Notes under the pieces: generated by a model
Told to the model about the DNA's origin: nothing
Databases searched by the model: none
The model's input: the letters and a program-made list of their open reading frames with translations, nothing else
Made by a program: the position numbers and the translations under genes
Part shown: positions 1-8,479 of the stretch, one piece after another
Layout: the number at the start of each line of letters is the position of its first letter
Numbering within the stretch: position 1 is the first letter of the stretch
From: JAKSCF01 sp028279945
Lineage (GTDB): Bacteria; Bacillota; Clostridia; Peptostreptococcales; JAAYPU01
Length of the DNA: 64,000 nucleotides
Direction of reading: 5' to 3'
Assembly (NCBI GenBank): GCA_028279945.1
Contig: JANQMT010000078.1
Location: 1-64,000, forward strand

Positions 1-101
1 GATGACGGCGTAATGGGATAGATGCCCGCAACTTCTGTAAAGGCGTAGGATATATATGCTGCCGACTCATTTCCATCCATCATTCTCATTTTGTTTCCCA
101 T
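1..101 (-). CDS. nifJ: Pyruvate:ferredoxin oxidoreductase, N-terminus only (partial)
   Basis: Only the first 33 codons are inside the window; the gene continues to the left. The start (ATG at 101) follows a good AGGAGG site. The peptide has the features of the homodimeric PFOR N-terminus: MDGNESAA near residue 8, then YAFTEVAGIYPITPS, the start of the thiamine-diphosphate domain. PFOR oxidises pyruvate to acetyl-CoA, CO2 and reduced ferredoxin in the cytoplasm. It is the last visible gene of the minus-strand series isomerase, opine-type dehydrogenase, alcohol dehydrogenase, PFOR, so it may process a C2/C3 product of that pathway. Another 2-oxoacid oxidoreductase of the same family cannot be excluded. 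Confidence 0.8.
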   Translation of the reverse strand, partial: MGNKMRMMDGNESAAYISYAFTEVAGIYPITPS

Positions 102-349
102 AATCTTTACCTCCTGCTTGTTTGTTTTTAAAATTTATTGTGGAGCAACTTTATTGATAAGAAATTCTTATGCTCTTTATTATTTTGTGAAAAAATATTG
201 GAGCAATTTTACTTGCCCCAATATCTACTATAGAACCTTGATATAACACTTAATATCCAGAACATTCGAGCCCCTTGGAATTACAACGGAATGAACTTTT
301 ATTTACTTCTATCCTTCATATCATTAGCCCTTAAAATGATAAGCTATGC

Positions 350-1516
350 TTAAAGCGCCATACGATAAATTTCAGCAGTAATTTCTTTCGTTAGCTTGAT
401 AAAACTGCCGTGATTCGGACTTTCATGGAACATGTTTTCAACCAACATGGGAATATCCTCTTTTTTTCCACCAATTTCTGTAATAGTCGTGGGCATTCCG
501 ATGGATTTTACAAACTCTTTGAAAGCAGCGATACCTTCTCTGGCTGTTACTTCCGGATCTTCAAAATTCATCTGACAACCCCAAATTCTTACTGCGAACT
601 GGACGAACCGATTGACGTCCTGTTTCATGGCATAAGTCATCCACGCAGGAAACAAAATAGCCAGACCGGCTCCGTGTGAGCATCCATATGTGGTAGACAA
701 TTCATTCTCCATGTGATGCGTTCCCCAATCCTGGTCACGGCCCACGCCGGTGATGTTATTATGAGCAATCATACCTGCCCACATGATATTAGCACGGGCT
801 TCATAATCGTTAGGATCGGCCATTGCTCTTTTTCCTTCCTTGATCATAGTCAAAAGAACTCCTTCTAACAAACGATCCGTAACTTCAACATCCTTAGTGT
901 GTGAAAAAAGACGTTCCATACAATGAGCCATAATGTCGGTAATTCCGCTAGCCGTCTGATATGGCGGCAATGTCGCCGTCAATTCCGGATTCATAATAGC
1001 GAACTTAGGACGAAGGATGTCACCATCCGCACATCTTTTATACATACCATCTTCATGGGTAACAACCGAGTCGGTGGAGCCTTCGCTTCCTGAAGCCGCT
1101 AAGGTCAGTACTACCCCGACAGGAAGCGCCTCAGTTACGGTAATGCCTTTGTAGAAATCCCAAAAATCTCCGTCATAAGGAACACCCAGCGCAATTCCTT
1201 TTCCGGAATCAATAGCACTTCCACCACCTACGGCAAGTATAAAGTCAACCTTTTCTTTTCTAGCCAGTTCGATTCCTTCGTAAACCAATCCGCTTTTAGG
1301 ATTAGGTTTTACTCCGCCTAATTCAACATATTTTAAACCTTCCGCATCTAAAGAAGCTTTCACCCGATTGAGAAGACCTGATTTCACTACAGAACCGCCG
1401 CCGTAATGAATCAGTACTTTGCTTCCGCCAAAACGTTTAACATATTCCCCTGCTGTTTCCTCTTTACCTTTTCCGAAAACGAAATAGGTAGGCGTGTAAA
1501 AAGTAAAATCATTCAT
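350..1516 (-). CDS. Iron-containing (group III) alcohol dehydrogenase
   Basis: 388 residues, normal for the YqhD/butanol-dehydrogenase branch of Fe-ADHs, which reduce aldehydes with NAD(P)H. The nucleotide-binding GGGSAIDSGKGIAL lies near residue 97. The metal-ligand region shows D-x3-H in GITDIMAHCMER (near 194-198), and later histidines in THHMENE and YGCSHGAG. The start follows AGGAGG by 8 nt. It sits 67 bp after the opine-type dehydrogenase on the same strand and ahead of PFOR, so it is probably in the operon starting at the isomerase-like gene. A role in reducing an aldehyde released by the pathway is inference; the substrate is not readable from sequence. Confidence 0.88.
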   Translation of the reverse strand: MNDFTFYTPTYFVFGKGKEETAGEYVKRFGGSKVLIHYGGGSVVKSGLLNRVKASLDAEGLKYVELGGVKPNPKSGLVYEGIELARKEKVDFILAVGGGSAIDSGKGIALGVPYDGDFWDFYKGITVTEALPVGVVLTLAASGSEGSTDSVVTHEDGMYKRCADGDILRPKFAIMNPELTATLPPYQTASGITDIMAHCMERLFSHTKDVEVTDRLLEGVLLTMIKEGKRAMADPNDYEARANIMWAGMIAHNNITGVGRDQDWGTHHMENELSTTYGCSHGAGLAILFPAWMTYAMKQDVNRFVQFAVRIWGCQMNFEDPEVTAREGIAAFKEFVKSIGMPTTITEIGGKKEDIPMLVENMFHESPNHGSFIKLTKEITAEIYRMAL

Positions 1517-1583
1517 AAAATATACCTCCTAATTAATTATTAACTGCAAAATCATTATTCAAATTACTGCTATAAAAATTATT

Positions 1584-2828
1584 TTAAGTCTCTGTATAGA
1601 TACCTTCACGCAACCAACGGTTTAATTGTTCACGATCCATATGACCAATACCAAGATATTCAAGACTGTAACCAGCATCCGCCATTAAGTCTTTTTTAGT
1701 CATTGAACCTCCAATGGTAATCATCGCATCAATTACAGGCGTTTTCGCTCCAAACTTTTTACCTAGCTGACTGATTAAGTAGCAGCCAACAGGAATATCT
1801 TCTGTTATATAACGGTTATCAAGGGAGAATGGTCCATCTCCATAAGGCTCTTGTCTATAACGCATATCATAATCAAATGGAATTTTATAACCCTTACCCA
1901 TGTACTCAGGACCATAGATGGAGCTACGGCAGAAGAAATAGTCTGTGTCAACCGGAGCAATATCTGTTCCGCAAGCCTTAGCAACAGCCACGCACTCATT
2001 CCAGAAATCCACCTGAACTTCAGCAATAGCCGGGCACAGTGCATGCGCATATAGAGAATAATTTTGTTTTTTCTGACCGAACAGCGTAAAGTTCTGCATT
2101 ACAGCAGCACCCAAGACCGCTCCGGGAACATGGATAACAGGATTGATATTTGAAAGAGAAACGTCTAACACAGTATCAGCTGTTTGGTATCCGAATTCTT
2201 CAATATCTGAAGCATATGTGCATGGATCAAGGGGTGGAAAATATTTAGAAGCTTCCATAAACACATCATTATCACTTGAAGGCATAGCGCCACCTCTCAT
2301 TAGAAGTACACGGTCACCGATATTGATCTCATTAGTGGTAAGACCACCCTTAACTAGAACACGTGCGCCATAAGGAGAAGTGCCCCATCCACCAACGATA
2401 ACATTTGTAGTGCAATTTGCTTCATGCATCATCTTGCGAAGCAACAATGAACCATAGTTATCAGGAATGATAGAAACAATTTGGCCATCCTCCAGTAAAG
2501 GAATCAGTTTTTCAAACAACGCCTTGTGTCCAAGAGCTACTGTTGTGACAACCACAAGTCCCGCGCCTTTTACAGCTTTGGCTAAATCGTCAGTTACCAT
2601 ATCCATATGTGCAACACCAAGTCGGCTGAACATTACTCCGTTGGTTTCCGGACCGCTCAGCCTAATACCGGTTTTTTCTACATTTTTAAGTGATCTTGGT
2701 GCAAATCGTGGATCATCCCAAAGTCTTACTTCTCTACCGGCTAACTTACAGTCAGCTGCACAGGGCTTGCCTACACCGCCTGCACCAAGAATTGCTATAG
2801 GTTTTTCTTGTGCATTTTTAAGATACAT
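1584..2828 (-). CDS. NAD/NADP octopine/nopaline-type dehydrogenase
   Basis: 414 residues. A Rossmann motif GAGGVGKPCAAD is at residues 15-26, followed by a C-terminal opine-dehydrogenase-like half (NPVIHVPGAVLGAA near 225-240). Members of this superfamily reductively join, or oxidatively split, an amino acid and a 2-oxoacid; others act on hydroxyacids or pantoate-like substrates. Ribosome site AAAGGAG precedes the ATG. It lies between the TIM-barrel gene and the alcohol dehydrogenase on one strand. In this context an oxidative role in breaking down an N-substituted amino acid or similar imported compound is plausible but unproven. No metallophore synthesis genes are adjacent, which argues against a staphylopine-type role. 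Confidence 0.75.
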   Translation of the reverse strand: MYLKNAQEKPIAILGAGGVGKPCAADCKLAGREVRLWDDPRFAPRSLKNVEKTGIRLSGPETNGVMFSRLGVAHMDMVTDDLAKAVKGAGLVVVTTVALGHKALFEKLIPLLEDGQIVSIIPDNYGSLLLRKMMHEANCTTNVIVGGWGTSPYGARVLVKGGLTTNEINIGDRVLLMRGGAMPSSDNDVFMEASKYFPPLDPCTYASDIEEFGYQTADTVLDVSLSNINPVIHVPGAVLGAAVMQNFTLFGQKKQNYSLYAHALCPAIAEVQVDFWNECVAVAKACGTDIAPVDTDYFFCRSSIYGPEYMGKGYKIPFDYDMRYRQEPYGDGPFSLDNRYITEDIPVGCYLISQLGKKFGAKTPVIDAMITIGGSMTKKDLMADAGYSLEYLGIGHMDREQLNRWLREGIYTET

Positions 2829-2982
2829 AATTGATTACTCCTTTCGCATATGAAAAATTAATATTATTAATCTAATTTTAACCGTAACACGTTTTATGTT
2901 ATGTGCCGGCTTTCGCCGCTTTTTTGCCGAGTCTCACCTCCTCCTAATAATGACGGTCAGATTGTGAGACATCTTGAAAAGG

Positions 2983-3897
2983 TTATCTATTTCGTACCCC
3001 TACTTTTAATACATTACGCAGATAGTCAATGCTTTCTTTGCATGCCCGAATTTCCTTTTCACGAGCGACTTCAAGGGAATCGTCTCCCATCTCATACTCC
3101 ACTTCAAACGCAATGCGGTCCAAAGGTGCTTTTTCCTTTAAAGTTCTCAGAACCTTGGCACAGTCGATGTCTCCTTGTCCGATGGGCGCGCCTATGAAAT
3201 GGGTACCATCAGGGTCTACTACCAGCTTGTTATCACAGAAATGACAACAGTTTGCATATGGCGCCATCTTTTCGACACAGACCTCCGGACTCTCCAAGAC
3301 AACCAAAGAATTGATGGTATCCAAACATGCGCCAATGTTGGGATGATTCAGCTGCCGGACCAACCAGATCACTTCGTCGGCATAAGTATCACAGTGATTC
3401 TCAATGGAGATCGTCATTCCCAATTCTTCCATCAGCGGGATATTGGTTTTGAACTCATCATATCGGTTGCTCAACTGACGCATGACGTCGGGGTGGAAAC
3501 AGGTACCGTAAAGAGGACGCGGACGTTCAATGTCCAAGCTGAACTTGACCAAATCAGCCCCCATTGCTTTCCCGTTTAGCAACGCATCTTTGACCGAAGC
3601 GTTGACTCGAGCATCACAAGGCGCGTTGAAGGAAACATTGTATTCCAGATAAAGGTCGTGTGCCTCAGCAGCGGCCTTTACTTCGGCCAGGCGTGCAGGG
3701 TCAAGCGACTCCAAATCAACATTGGTGATATGCAGTCCATCCAGTCCCCATTCCACGGCCAGGTCCATCAACTGCATCAAGTTAACGGCCTTTTCAAATG
3801 CATGAGCATCCTGAAACCCCCAGCTTTCTCCCAAACCGTTGAGATGAAGCGTATATGTGTGCATACCTAACTTAATTTGACGTTGGGTGTTTTTCAT
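2983..3897 (-). CDS. Sugar phosphate isomerase/epimerase-like TIM-barrel protein
   Basis: 304 residues with the xylose-isomerase/AP-endonuclease-2 fold pattern: GLDGLHITNVDLESL near 51-65, a metal-ligand-like glutamate and histidine in TISIENHCDTYA (near 161), H-F-C-D in CCHFCDNKL and a late glutamate in AFEVEYEM. The family isomerises or epimerises sugars, inosose and hydroxypyruvate-type compounds, or acts as a metal-dependent dehydratase. Start ATG 3897 has an AAAGGAG site. It is the first gene behind a sigma-54-type promoter at 4017-4034. A decayed copy of its first ~36 codons lies upstream of the BCCT gene at 6033-6143. Substrate unknown. Confidence 0.75.
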   Translation of the reverse strand: MKNTQRQIKLGMHTYTLHLNGLGESWGFQDAHAFEKAVNLMQLMDLAVEWGLDGLHITNVDLESLDPARLAEVKAAAEAHDLYLEYNVSFNAPCDARVNASVKDALLNGKAMGADLVKFSLDIERPRPLYGTCFHPDVMRQLSNRYDEFKTNIPLMEELGMTISIENHCDTYADEVIWLVRQLNHPNIGACLDTINSLVVLESPEVCVEKMAPYANCCHFCDNKLVVDPDGTHFIGAPIGQGDIDCAKVLRTLKEKAPLDRIAFEVEYEMGDDSLEVAREKEIRACKESIDYLRNVLKVGVRNR

Positions 3898-4016
3898 CTT
3901 TGTATTCTCCTTTAATCATAATTTTTTATTTAAAACGCCCTTCTTGTAATCCATCAAGAGAAAAAAATGCGTCTGAATTTTATATCGCTTACTATGAATA
4001 AGCTTATGTATTGCTA

Positions 4017-4034
4017 TAGCAATAATTAGGCCAA
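4017..4034 (-). promoter_or_regulatory. Sigma-54 (-24/-12) promoter for isomerase operon
   Basis: On the minus strand the sequence reads TTGGCCTAATTATTGCTA. This fits the sigma-54 consensus TGGCACG-N4-TTGCW, with GG and GC exactly 10 nt apart. It is ~120 nt upstream of the isomerase-like start at 3897. The same element recurs at 6268-6284 and, with small changes, at 21415-21431. Confidence 0.75.
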
Positions 4035-4161
4035 CTTTTTATAGATTCAATAAATTGTATAAAGAATAGAAAAATTGAATTTCGTCGAGTTTTTGTAACT
4101 GGTGTATCCGTGGGACACCGGTGCAAAAAACGCTCAACATTCGGCGCAAAACGCAAAAAAA

Positions 4162-4177
4162 TTTTGCAGATTGCAAA
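4162..4177. promoter_or_regulatory. Candidate enhancer palindrome for the sigma-54 activator
   Basis: TTTTGCA-GAT-TGCAAA lies ~130 bp upstream of the sigma-54 promoter at 4017-4034. A perfect version of the same dyad is found at the equivalent place upstream of the promoter at 21415-21431. Position and symmetry suit an upstream activator site; binding by the 21661-23394 regulator is inference. Confidence 0.45.
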
Positions 4178-4204
4178 TAAATATGTATGCAATTATAACA
4201 TAGA

Positions 4205-4238
4205 AAACCCGCAACATTTTTGTTCATGGTGCGGGTTT
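4205..4238 (-). terminator. Intrinsic terminator, relic copy
   Basis: AAACCCGCA and TGCGGGTTT form a 9-bp stem; on the minus strand the stem is followed by a short T-rich tail. Near-identical hairpins are at 6380-6412 and 21618-21652, always just downstream of the activator gene or its relic. It now separates the BCCT-1 gene from the isomerase promoter. Confidence 0.7.
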
Positions 4239-4245
4239 AAATTAT

Positions 4246-4337
4246 ATTTTTTCAATTTTAACACAAAAAAACTTTTACAGTGACCTGGATGAATTTAGAA
4301 TGTGATCCGGTATATAGCCCTTAGCAACCACAGCTCC
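4246..4337 (-). pseudogene. Relic of the sigma-54 activator 3' end (copy C)
   Basis: This stretch between the BCCT-1 stop and the terminator at 4205-4238 aligns with the 3' part of the intact activator gene. The block GAATTTAGAATGTGATCCGG is identical to the same block at ~21889-21908, and the poorly conserved stop-codon end matches 21661-21690. About 150 bp between these two blocks is missing. It is not translated as a meaningful protein. It is one of two decayed copies flanking BCCT-1. Confidence 0.7.
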
Positions 4338-5984
4338 TTATTCTTTTTTAAATAACGATTGAATTATAAGCGACAATTTTGACGGTTTTATGGGTTCCTC
4401 TCCTGAATCCGAAGCATTTGCCACAGCATCCTCATAGACATACTGCCTTGTATCGGTACGAGGTAGTTTGGCTATATGTTTGATAAAACCAATAACCATA
4501 ATTATGCCAAAGAACGTTATGGGCATTCCACAAAAAGATTTTATAATTTTAACCCCGTCAATACCGCCTGCAAAGGTAAATACCAGCGCAACAGCAATGA
4601 AAATAATCCCCCAGAACCATTTGATTTTCTTAGGAGCCTCTATGGTTCCGGAACCATTCTTCATCGACATACTTGACAATGAAACTACCATAGAGTCACA
4701 TTGGGTTGCAAGAGAGACGGTTATAATAAACATCATTATTATGGTGAATAACCCTGCAAATGGCAATTGTCCCAATACGGAAAGTGTCAGAGCCTCGGCA
4801 CCGTTCTGCTGATAAATAGAGAAAAAGTCGATACCTTCAAATATCTGGGCATGTATGACGTTTCCTCCAAAAACAGAGAACCAGGCGAATCCAAATAATG
4901 AAGGCATTAACATATTAACCACAACAAACTCACGCAAAGTTCTTCCATAACCTAAACGAACAAAAAATAGGCCCAGCATTGGTCCGTAAGCCAACCAGTC
5001 TACCCACCAGTACATATCCCACCACTGTGGCCAAAGCTGCCCATTTGGGTATGGGGAGGTGTAGGTCATAGCTTCAATAAAATTGCCAAAAAAAGCGCCC
5101 ATTGATTCAGTCATCAAATTAAAAATATATGCAGTAGGACCAAAGATCAACAATACGAATAGCAAAAGAAAAAAGAAGTTTGTATTTTTGTCGCTGAGCC
5201 AGTTAATACCTTTTTTCAGTCCGGTGAGGCTGGAGACCATATATATTGAAAACAGAACTAATGCAGCTAATAGATAGGTTTTGGTACTCGGTTCAATACC
5301 GGCTGTCAGCCTTAGACCTTGAGACAACTGCATGAATCCGTATCCAAGACCGCCTGCTACAGCACCGGCTATTGAAAAGACCGTAAGCACATCCACTACA
5401 GTAGCCCATTTGCTGTCTAAAAATTTTTTGCCAAAAGCAGGCACTAGGGCTGAGCTGACTCTATAAGGCATTCGCATATTATGACAAACATAGGCTAAAA
5501 CTATGCCGAAGACGACGCTGCTTGCATATGGAATAAGTGTCCAATGAAGGAAAACCGTTCGCATACTCCATTTAATCGCTTCATTGCTACCCGGTTCAAT
5601 CCCAAAACTCGGAGCCGGTTCCATGACAAATATCAGTGGTTCTGCAGCACCCCAAAACACTACTCCGGCACCGATTCCCGTACAAAGTGCTATGGTGAAC
5701 CACTGCCAGTAACTCATTTTAGGTTTTGCATTTGGACCCCCTAAGCGAATATTTCCCATAGGATGAAAAACTATAACTACGCAAAAACCCAAAAAAAGTA
5801 ACATAGCTAGGCTGACCAACCACCCTAAATTATACATCATAGATTCAAATGCGTTGGTAAGTATATTAATAAACTCGAAAGAATCAAGAAATCCCCACAG
5901 CAATAGTGCAATAAAAATGATGCCTGGGATTAAAACAACCGGTAGCCTTAAACCGTTTTTTACTATATTTTTATTTTCATACAT
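4338..5984 (-). CDS. BCCT-family quaternary ammonium transporter (BCCT-1)
   Basis: 548 residues, about 12 membrane segments. BCCT hallmarks are present: GIGAGVVFWGAAEP near residue 100, the tryptophan-rich stretch MYWWVDWLAYGP near 315, and the cytoplasmic RLGYGRTLREFVV turn. BCCT carriers take up betaine, carnitine, choline and related trimethylammonium or sulfonium compounds by Na+/H+ symport or substrate exchange. It stands alone between relic copies of the activator and isomerase genes. The likely promoter is the sigma-54 element at 6268-6284, which would give a ~280-nt leader containing the isomerase relic. Exact substrate not readable. Confidence 0.93.
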   Translation of the reverse strand: MYENKNIVKNGLRLPVVLIPGIIFIALLLWGFLDSFEFINILTNAFESMMYNLGWLVSLAMLLFLGFCVVIVFHPMGNIRLGGPNAKPKMSYWQWFTIALCTGIGAGVVFWGAAEPLIFVMEPAPSFGIEPGSNEAIKWSMRTVFLHWTLIPYASSVVFGIVLAYVCHNMRMPYRVSSALVPAFGKKFLDSKWATVVDVLTVFSIAGAVAGGLGYGFMQLSQGLRLTAGIEPSTKTYLLAALVLFSIYMVSSLTGLKKGINWLSDKNTNFFFLLLFVLLIFGPTAYIFNLMTESMGAFFGNFIEAMTYTSPYPNGQLWPQWWDMYWWVDWLAYGPMLGLFFVRLGYGRTLREFVVVNMLMPSLFGFAWFSVFGGNVIHAQIFEGIDFFSIYQQNGAEALTLSVLGQLPFAGLFTIIMMFIITVSLATQCDSMVVSLSSMSMKNGSGTIEAPKKIKWFWGIIFIAVALVFTFAGGIDGVKIIKSFCGMPITFFGIIMVIGFIKHIAKLPRTDTRQYVYEDAVANASDSGEEPIKPSKLSLIIQSLFKKE

Positions 5985-6032
5985 ATTTCTACTCCTTTTA
6001 AATTTGTGAAAATTCCGAAAAATTAAATGAAT

Positions 6033-6143
6033 TGTCTTTTCAAATGCAAGAGCATCCTGTAACCCTCTGCTTTATCCCATACCACTGAAATGAAGCGTAT
6101 ATTGGTACATATCTAATTTAATTTGCCCCTTGGTGTTTTTCAT
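6033..6143 (-). pseudogene. Relic of the isomerase-like gene 5' end
   Basis: A copy of the ribosome site, start codon and first ~36 codons of the 2983-3897 gene. From ATG 6143 it reads MKNTKGQIKLDMYQYTLHF and then meets a stop at 6072. After a frameshift the match resumes with GLQDALAFEK, against the intact WGFQDAHAFEK. The intact ribosome site means a 23-residue peptide could still be made. It lies between the sigma-54 promoter at 6268-6284 and BCCT-1, so it is now part of the BCCT-1 leader. Confidence 0.8.
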
Positions 6144-6267
6144 CTTTGTACCTCCTTTGATCATAATTTTATTATTCAAAACACCCCTATGGCCGTATCC
6201 ATCAAGAAAAAAAGGGTGCCTCTGAATTTATGGACCTGACTACGAATGCGCTTATCTATATTTGCAT

Positions 6268-6284
6268 AGCAATAATTAGGCCAA
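6268..6284 (-). promoter_or_regulatory. Sigma-54 (-24/-12) promoter upstream of BCCT-1
   Basis: The minus strand reads TTGGCCTAATTATTGCT, the same element as the one before the isomerase operon, with correct GG-to-GC spacing. The next intact minus-strand gene is BCCT-1 (start 5984). Confidence 0.7.
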
Positions 6285-6379
6285 CCTTTTTGTATATATC
6301 GAAATTATAAAGAGAGGTTTAAAAAAACTATCAAGCATTTTGCTATAAAATGCGATAAATTTTTGTAATTGCACATAAA

Positions 6380-6412
6380 AAACCCGCAGCATTTTCTTCA
6401 TAGTGCGGGTTT
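6380..6412 (-). terminator. Intrinsic terminator, relic copy
   Basis: AAACCCGCA/TGCGGGTTT stem followed by six T on the minus strand. It lies immediately downstream of activator relic B, exactly as the intact activator gene is followed by 21618-21652. Confidence 0.75.
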
Positions 6413-6420
6413 AAATTCTA

Positions 6421-6590
6421 TTATTTCAATTTTTCACTCAAAGCTTTTACATCCATGGTATTCTCCTGCACTTTTCTTTCTCCATAGCGGGTGACCCGGA
6501 TTTAGAATGTGATCTGATATAAAAGCACAGCAAATTTTCTTTGCTCTCCATGTCAAAAACTGCAAAAAAAGCTTGCTCATTTTTTTAAGG
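6421..6590 (-). pseudogene. Relic of the sigma-54 activator gene (copy B)
   Basis: The minus strand still encodes the activator's C-terminal peptide DVKALSEKLK with its stop (intact copy: NVKALLSEKLK). Next come blocks matching 21850-21910, such as TCTCCTGCAC and TTTAGAATGTGATC. The sequence then jumps to blocks matching the region upstream of the intact gene (AAAAACTGCA and AAGCTTGCTCATTTTT, compare 23553-23586). Thus both ends survive while about 1.6 kb of body is deleted. Confidence 0.75.
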
Positions 6591-6625
6591 TAATTAACTT
6601 TCAGGACAAAGTCCCAATATATACA

Positions 6626-7258
6626 TTACTTTAATAAACTATCTGCAAGTTCTACTGCTGATGCAGCATCACTTGAATAATATGCTCCTATTGATTCTGC
6701 ATATTGCTCAGTAACCGGAGCGCCTCCAACTAACACTTTTACATGGTCATATAGTCCATTATCTTTTAGACATTCTACAGTATCTTTCATATATACCATC
6801 GTTGTTGTAAGCATCGCTGACATTCCAACGATATCAGGATTATGTTCTTTTACTGCTTCAGCAATAGCTTCCGGAGTTATATCAATCCCTAAATCTATTA
6901 TTTCATATCCTGCACTCTCCATAAGCATCATAACTAAGTTTTTGCCTATATCATGAAGATCTCCTTTTACGGTTGCAAATAAACACCTTCCTATAGTTTT
7001 AATATCGCCATCCTTCAAAAAAGGTTTTAATATCTCCATTCCTTCGGCCATTGCTTTAGCTGATATCAATACCTCCGGAACAAATAGTTCTCCTTCTTTA
7101 AATAATACACCTACATGATTCATACCTTCTAATAGTCCGTCATTAATGACTTCTTTTGGTTCATGTCCTTCATCAAGAGCTTTCTGGCACAATTCTTTTA
7201 CTTTAGATACATTGCCTTCTTCTAAGTTTTCTGCTATTTCTTCATACAGTGCATTCAT
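6626..7258 (-). CDS. Corrinoid (B12-binding) methyltransferase protein, MttC-like
   Basis: About 210 residues: an N-terminal helical cap of the B12-binding type, then a Rossmann-like cobalamin domain with the cobalt-ligand motif GDLHDIGKNLV and the downstream SAMLTTTM loop. Such proteins carry the methyl group on cobalt between a substrate-specific MttB-type enzyme and a second methyltransferase. I place the start at ATG 7258: GGGAGG is 8 nt upstream, and that site would be inside the coding region if the GTG at 7273 were used. A sigma-54-like element is at 7311-7327. It is probably the partner of the two MttB proteins here and of the UroD-type enzyme upstream. Confidence 0.93.
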   Translation of the reverse strand: MNALYEEIAENLEEGNVSKVKELCQKALDEGHEPKEVINDGLLEGMNHVGVLFKEGELFVPEVLISAKAMAEGMEILKPFLKDGDIKTIGRCLFATVKGDLHDIGKNLVMMLMESAGYEIIDLGIDITPEAIAEAVKEHNPDIVGMSAMLTTTMVYMKDTVECLKDNGLYDHVKVLVGGAPVTEQYAESIGAYYSSDAASAVELADSLLK

Positions 7259-7310
7259 TTTTATTCCTCCCACGCTTTTTATAAGTTAGTTTGAAATTAT
7301 TAATACAATT

Positions 7311-7327
7311 TGCAATAATCATACCAA
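7311..7327 (-). promoter_or_regulatory. Putative sigma-54 promoter for the corrinoid protein
   Basis: The minus strand reads TTGGTATGATTATTGCA. GG and GC are 10 nt apart as in sigma-54 promoters, with two departures from TGGCACG. It is ~55 nt upstream of the start at 7258. It is weaker than the other elements in the cluster. Confidence 0.5.
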
Positions 7328-7464
7328 AAAAAATAATATTTCCCTTAAATGTATTTACCATTTCAAATATTCGCTTTTCTTCATATATTCAACACAGATT
7401 ATTACAATAAACTTTCACCTTTGGTTATTTTGTCATATTTTTTTATTATCTTAACTAAAAAACT

Positions 7465-7495
7465 CTGTATCAAGGAGCAGTCCTCCGTGATACAG
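7465..7495 (-). terminator. Intrinsic terminator after the CobW-type gene
   Basis: CTGTATCA-(A/C)-GGAG arms pair over 13 positions with one mismatch and a 5-nt loop. On the minus strand the stem is followed by AGTTTTTT. It lies 22 bp past the stop of the 7517-8455 gene and separates it from the corrinoid-protein promoter. Confidence 0.85.
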
Positions 7496-7516
7496 ATATC
7501 TTTTAAAAGCTAAAAT

Positions 7517-8455
7517 CTATAGGAATTTAATCTCTGAGTCAAAGTTTTCCATCCAACCGGATATCATATTTTTTTTAAGGGGCTGACTTCCGGAAGCTAA
7601 TATAACCAGAGAGCCTCTCTTTGGAATAATCTCTGTTTCATGGATTGTAAGTTGATTTGAGGTCCCATCTACATAGTGCCATTTGTTTTCTATAAGCGTA
7701 AATCCCTTTATCCTATAAAAATATTCCGAAATGCTTTTTATCCATTTTTCAACTTTAATCTTTGCAAAGTTACCGTCCATGGAAACCAATACCTTCTGCG
7801 TTCCTATGACCCTTATGCTTCCTACATTTATATCCTTTAAGCTATTTTCATAGCTTAAATTTAAGATTATATTAGGATCCTCTATCTTGCCAAAACTAGT
7901 AGTTTTTATGTCTGCTCCGGGATTTATTTCTTTAATGATTTCTTTTATGAATTCAATTTTTTCATCATTAACTAAATCGATTTTATTGATTAAAACTAAA
8001 TCACTGCTTTCAATTTGGGATTTAACCGACGGAGCTGTGTTGATTAACATATCTATATTGGTTGAATCCGCTATTGCAATGGCTCCTTTGTAAATGTACT
8101 CGTCTTCTACTTTTTGTTGAACCACTGAAAGTATTGTACCCATATTGGCAGGATCTGATAGTCCTGAACTCTCTATTAAAACTACATCCACAGGAAGTGC
8201 AGATATTTTAATTAACGCACTAATAAATGTATCGGACCTACAGTTACAGAAAATAGAGCCATTGCTAATCTCCTCAATGGAAATGCCTTCTTTCTTTAGC
8301 AATGTTCCATCTATACCTTCTTTGCCAAATTCATTAACGATTACCCCAACTTTTTTCCCTTTAAATACATTTATTAAATGATGCATAAAGGTCGTTTTTC
8401 CTGCTCCTAAAAAACCTGATACAAGATAAAGCTTTTTACCATCATGCTTCTCCAT
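7517..8455 (-). CDS. CobW/COG0523-family metal-chaperone GTPase
   Basis: 312 residues. Walker A GFLGAGKTTF is at residues 15-24, the family metal-binding motif appears as FCNCRSD (CxC) near 69, and the Walker B-like IESSGLSDP and NKID guanine-specificity loop follow. COG0523 GTPases deliver zinc, cobalt or other metals to target enzymes. It lies 24 bp behind the UroD/thioredoxin fusion gene on the same strand, so a target in this methyl-transfer system (the zinc site of the UroD-type enzyme, or cobalt for corrinoid) is a reasonable inference. A terminator follows. Confidence 0.88.
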   Translation of the reverse strand: MEKHDGKKLYLVSGFLGAGKTTFMHHLINVFKGKKVGVIVNEFGKEGIDGTLLKKEGISIEEISNGSIFCNCRSDTFISALIKISALPVDVVLIESSGLSDPANMGTILSVVQQKVEDEYIYKGAIAIADSTNIDMLINTAPSVKSQIESSDLVLINKIDLVNDEKIEFIKEIIKEINPGADIKTTSFGKIEDPNIILNLSYENSLKDINVGSIRVIGTQKVLVSMDGNFAKIKVEKWIKSISEYFYRIKGFTLIENKWHYVDGTSNQLTIHETEIIPKRGSLVILASGSQPLKKNMISGWMENFDSEIKFL

Positions 8456-8479
8456 CTCATCAACTCCTTAAATAACCCG

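Noticed and set aside
1584..2828. Opine-type dehydrogenase as a metallophore (staphylopine/pseudopaline) synthase working with the nik-type importer
   Set aside because: It lies ~40 kb from the nik genes, in a catabolic operon with a sigma-54 promoter, and no nicotianamine-synthase-like or racemase gene is present.
1805..2853. Overlapping open frames on both strands inside the opine-type dehydrogenase gene
   Set aside because: No ribosome sites and composition explained by the codons of the true gene.
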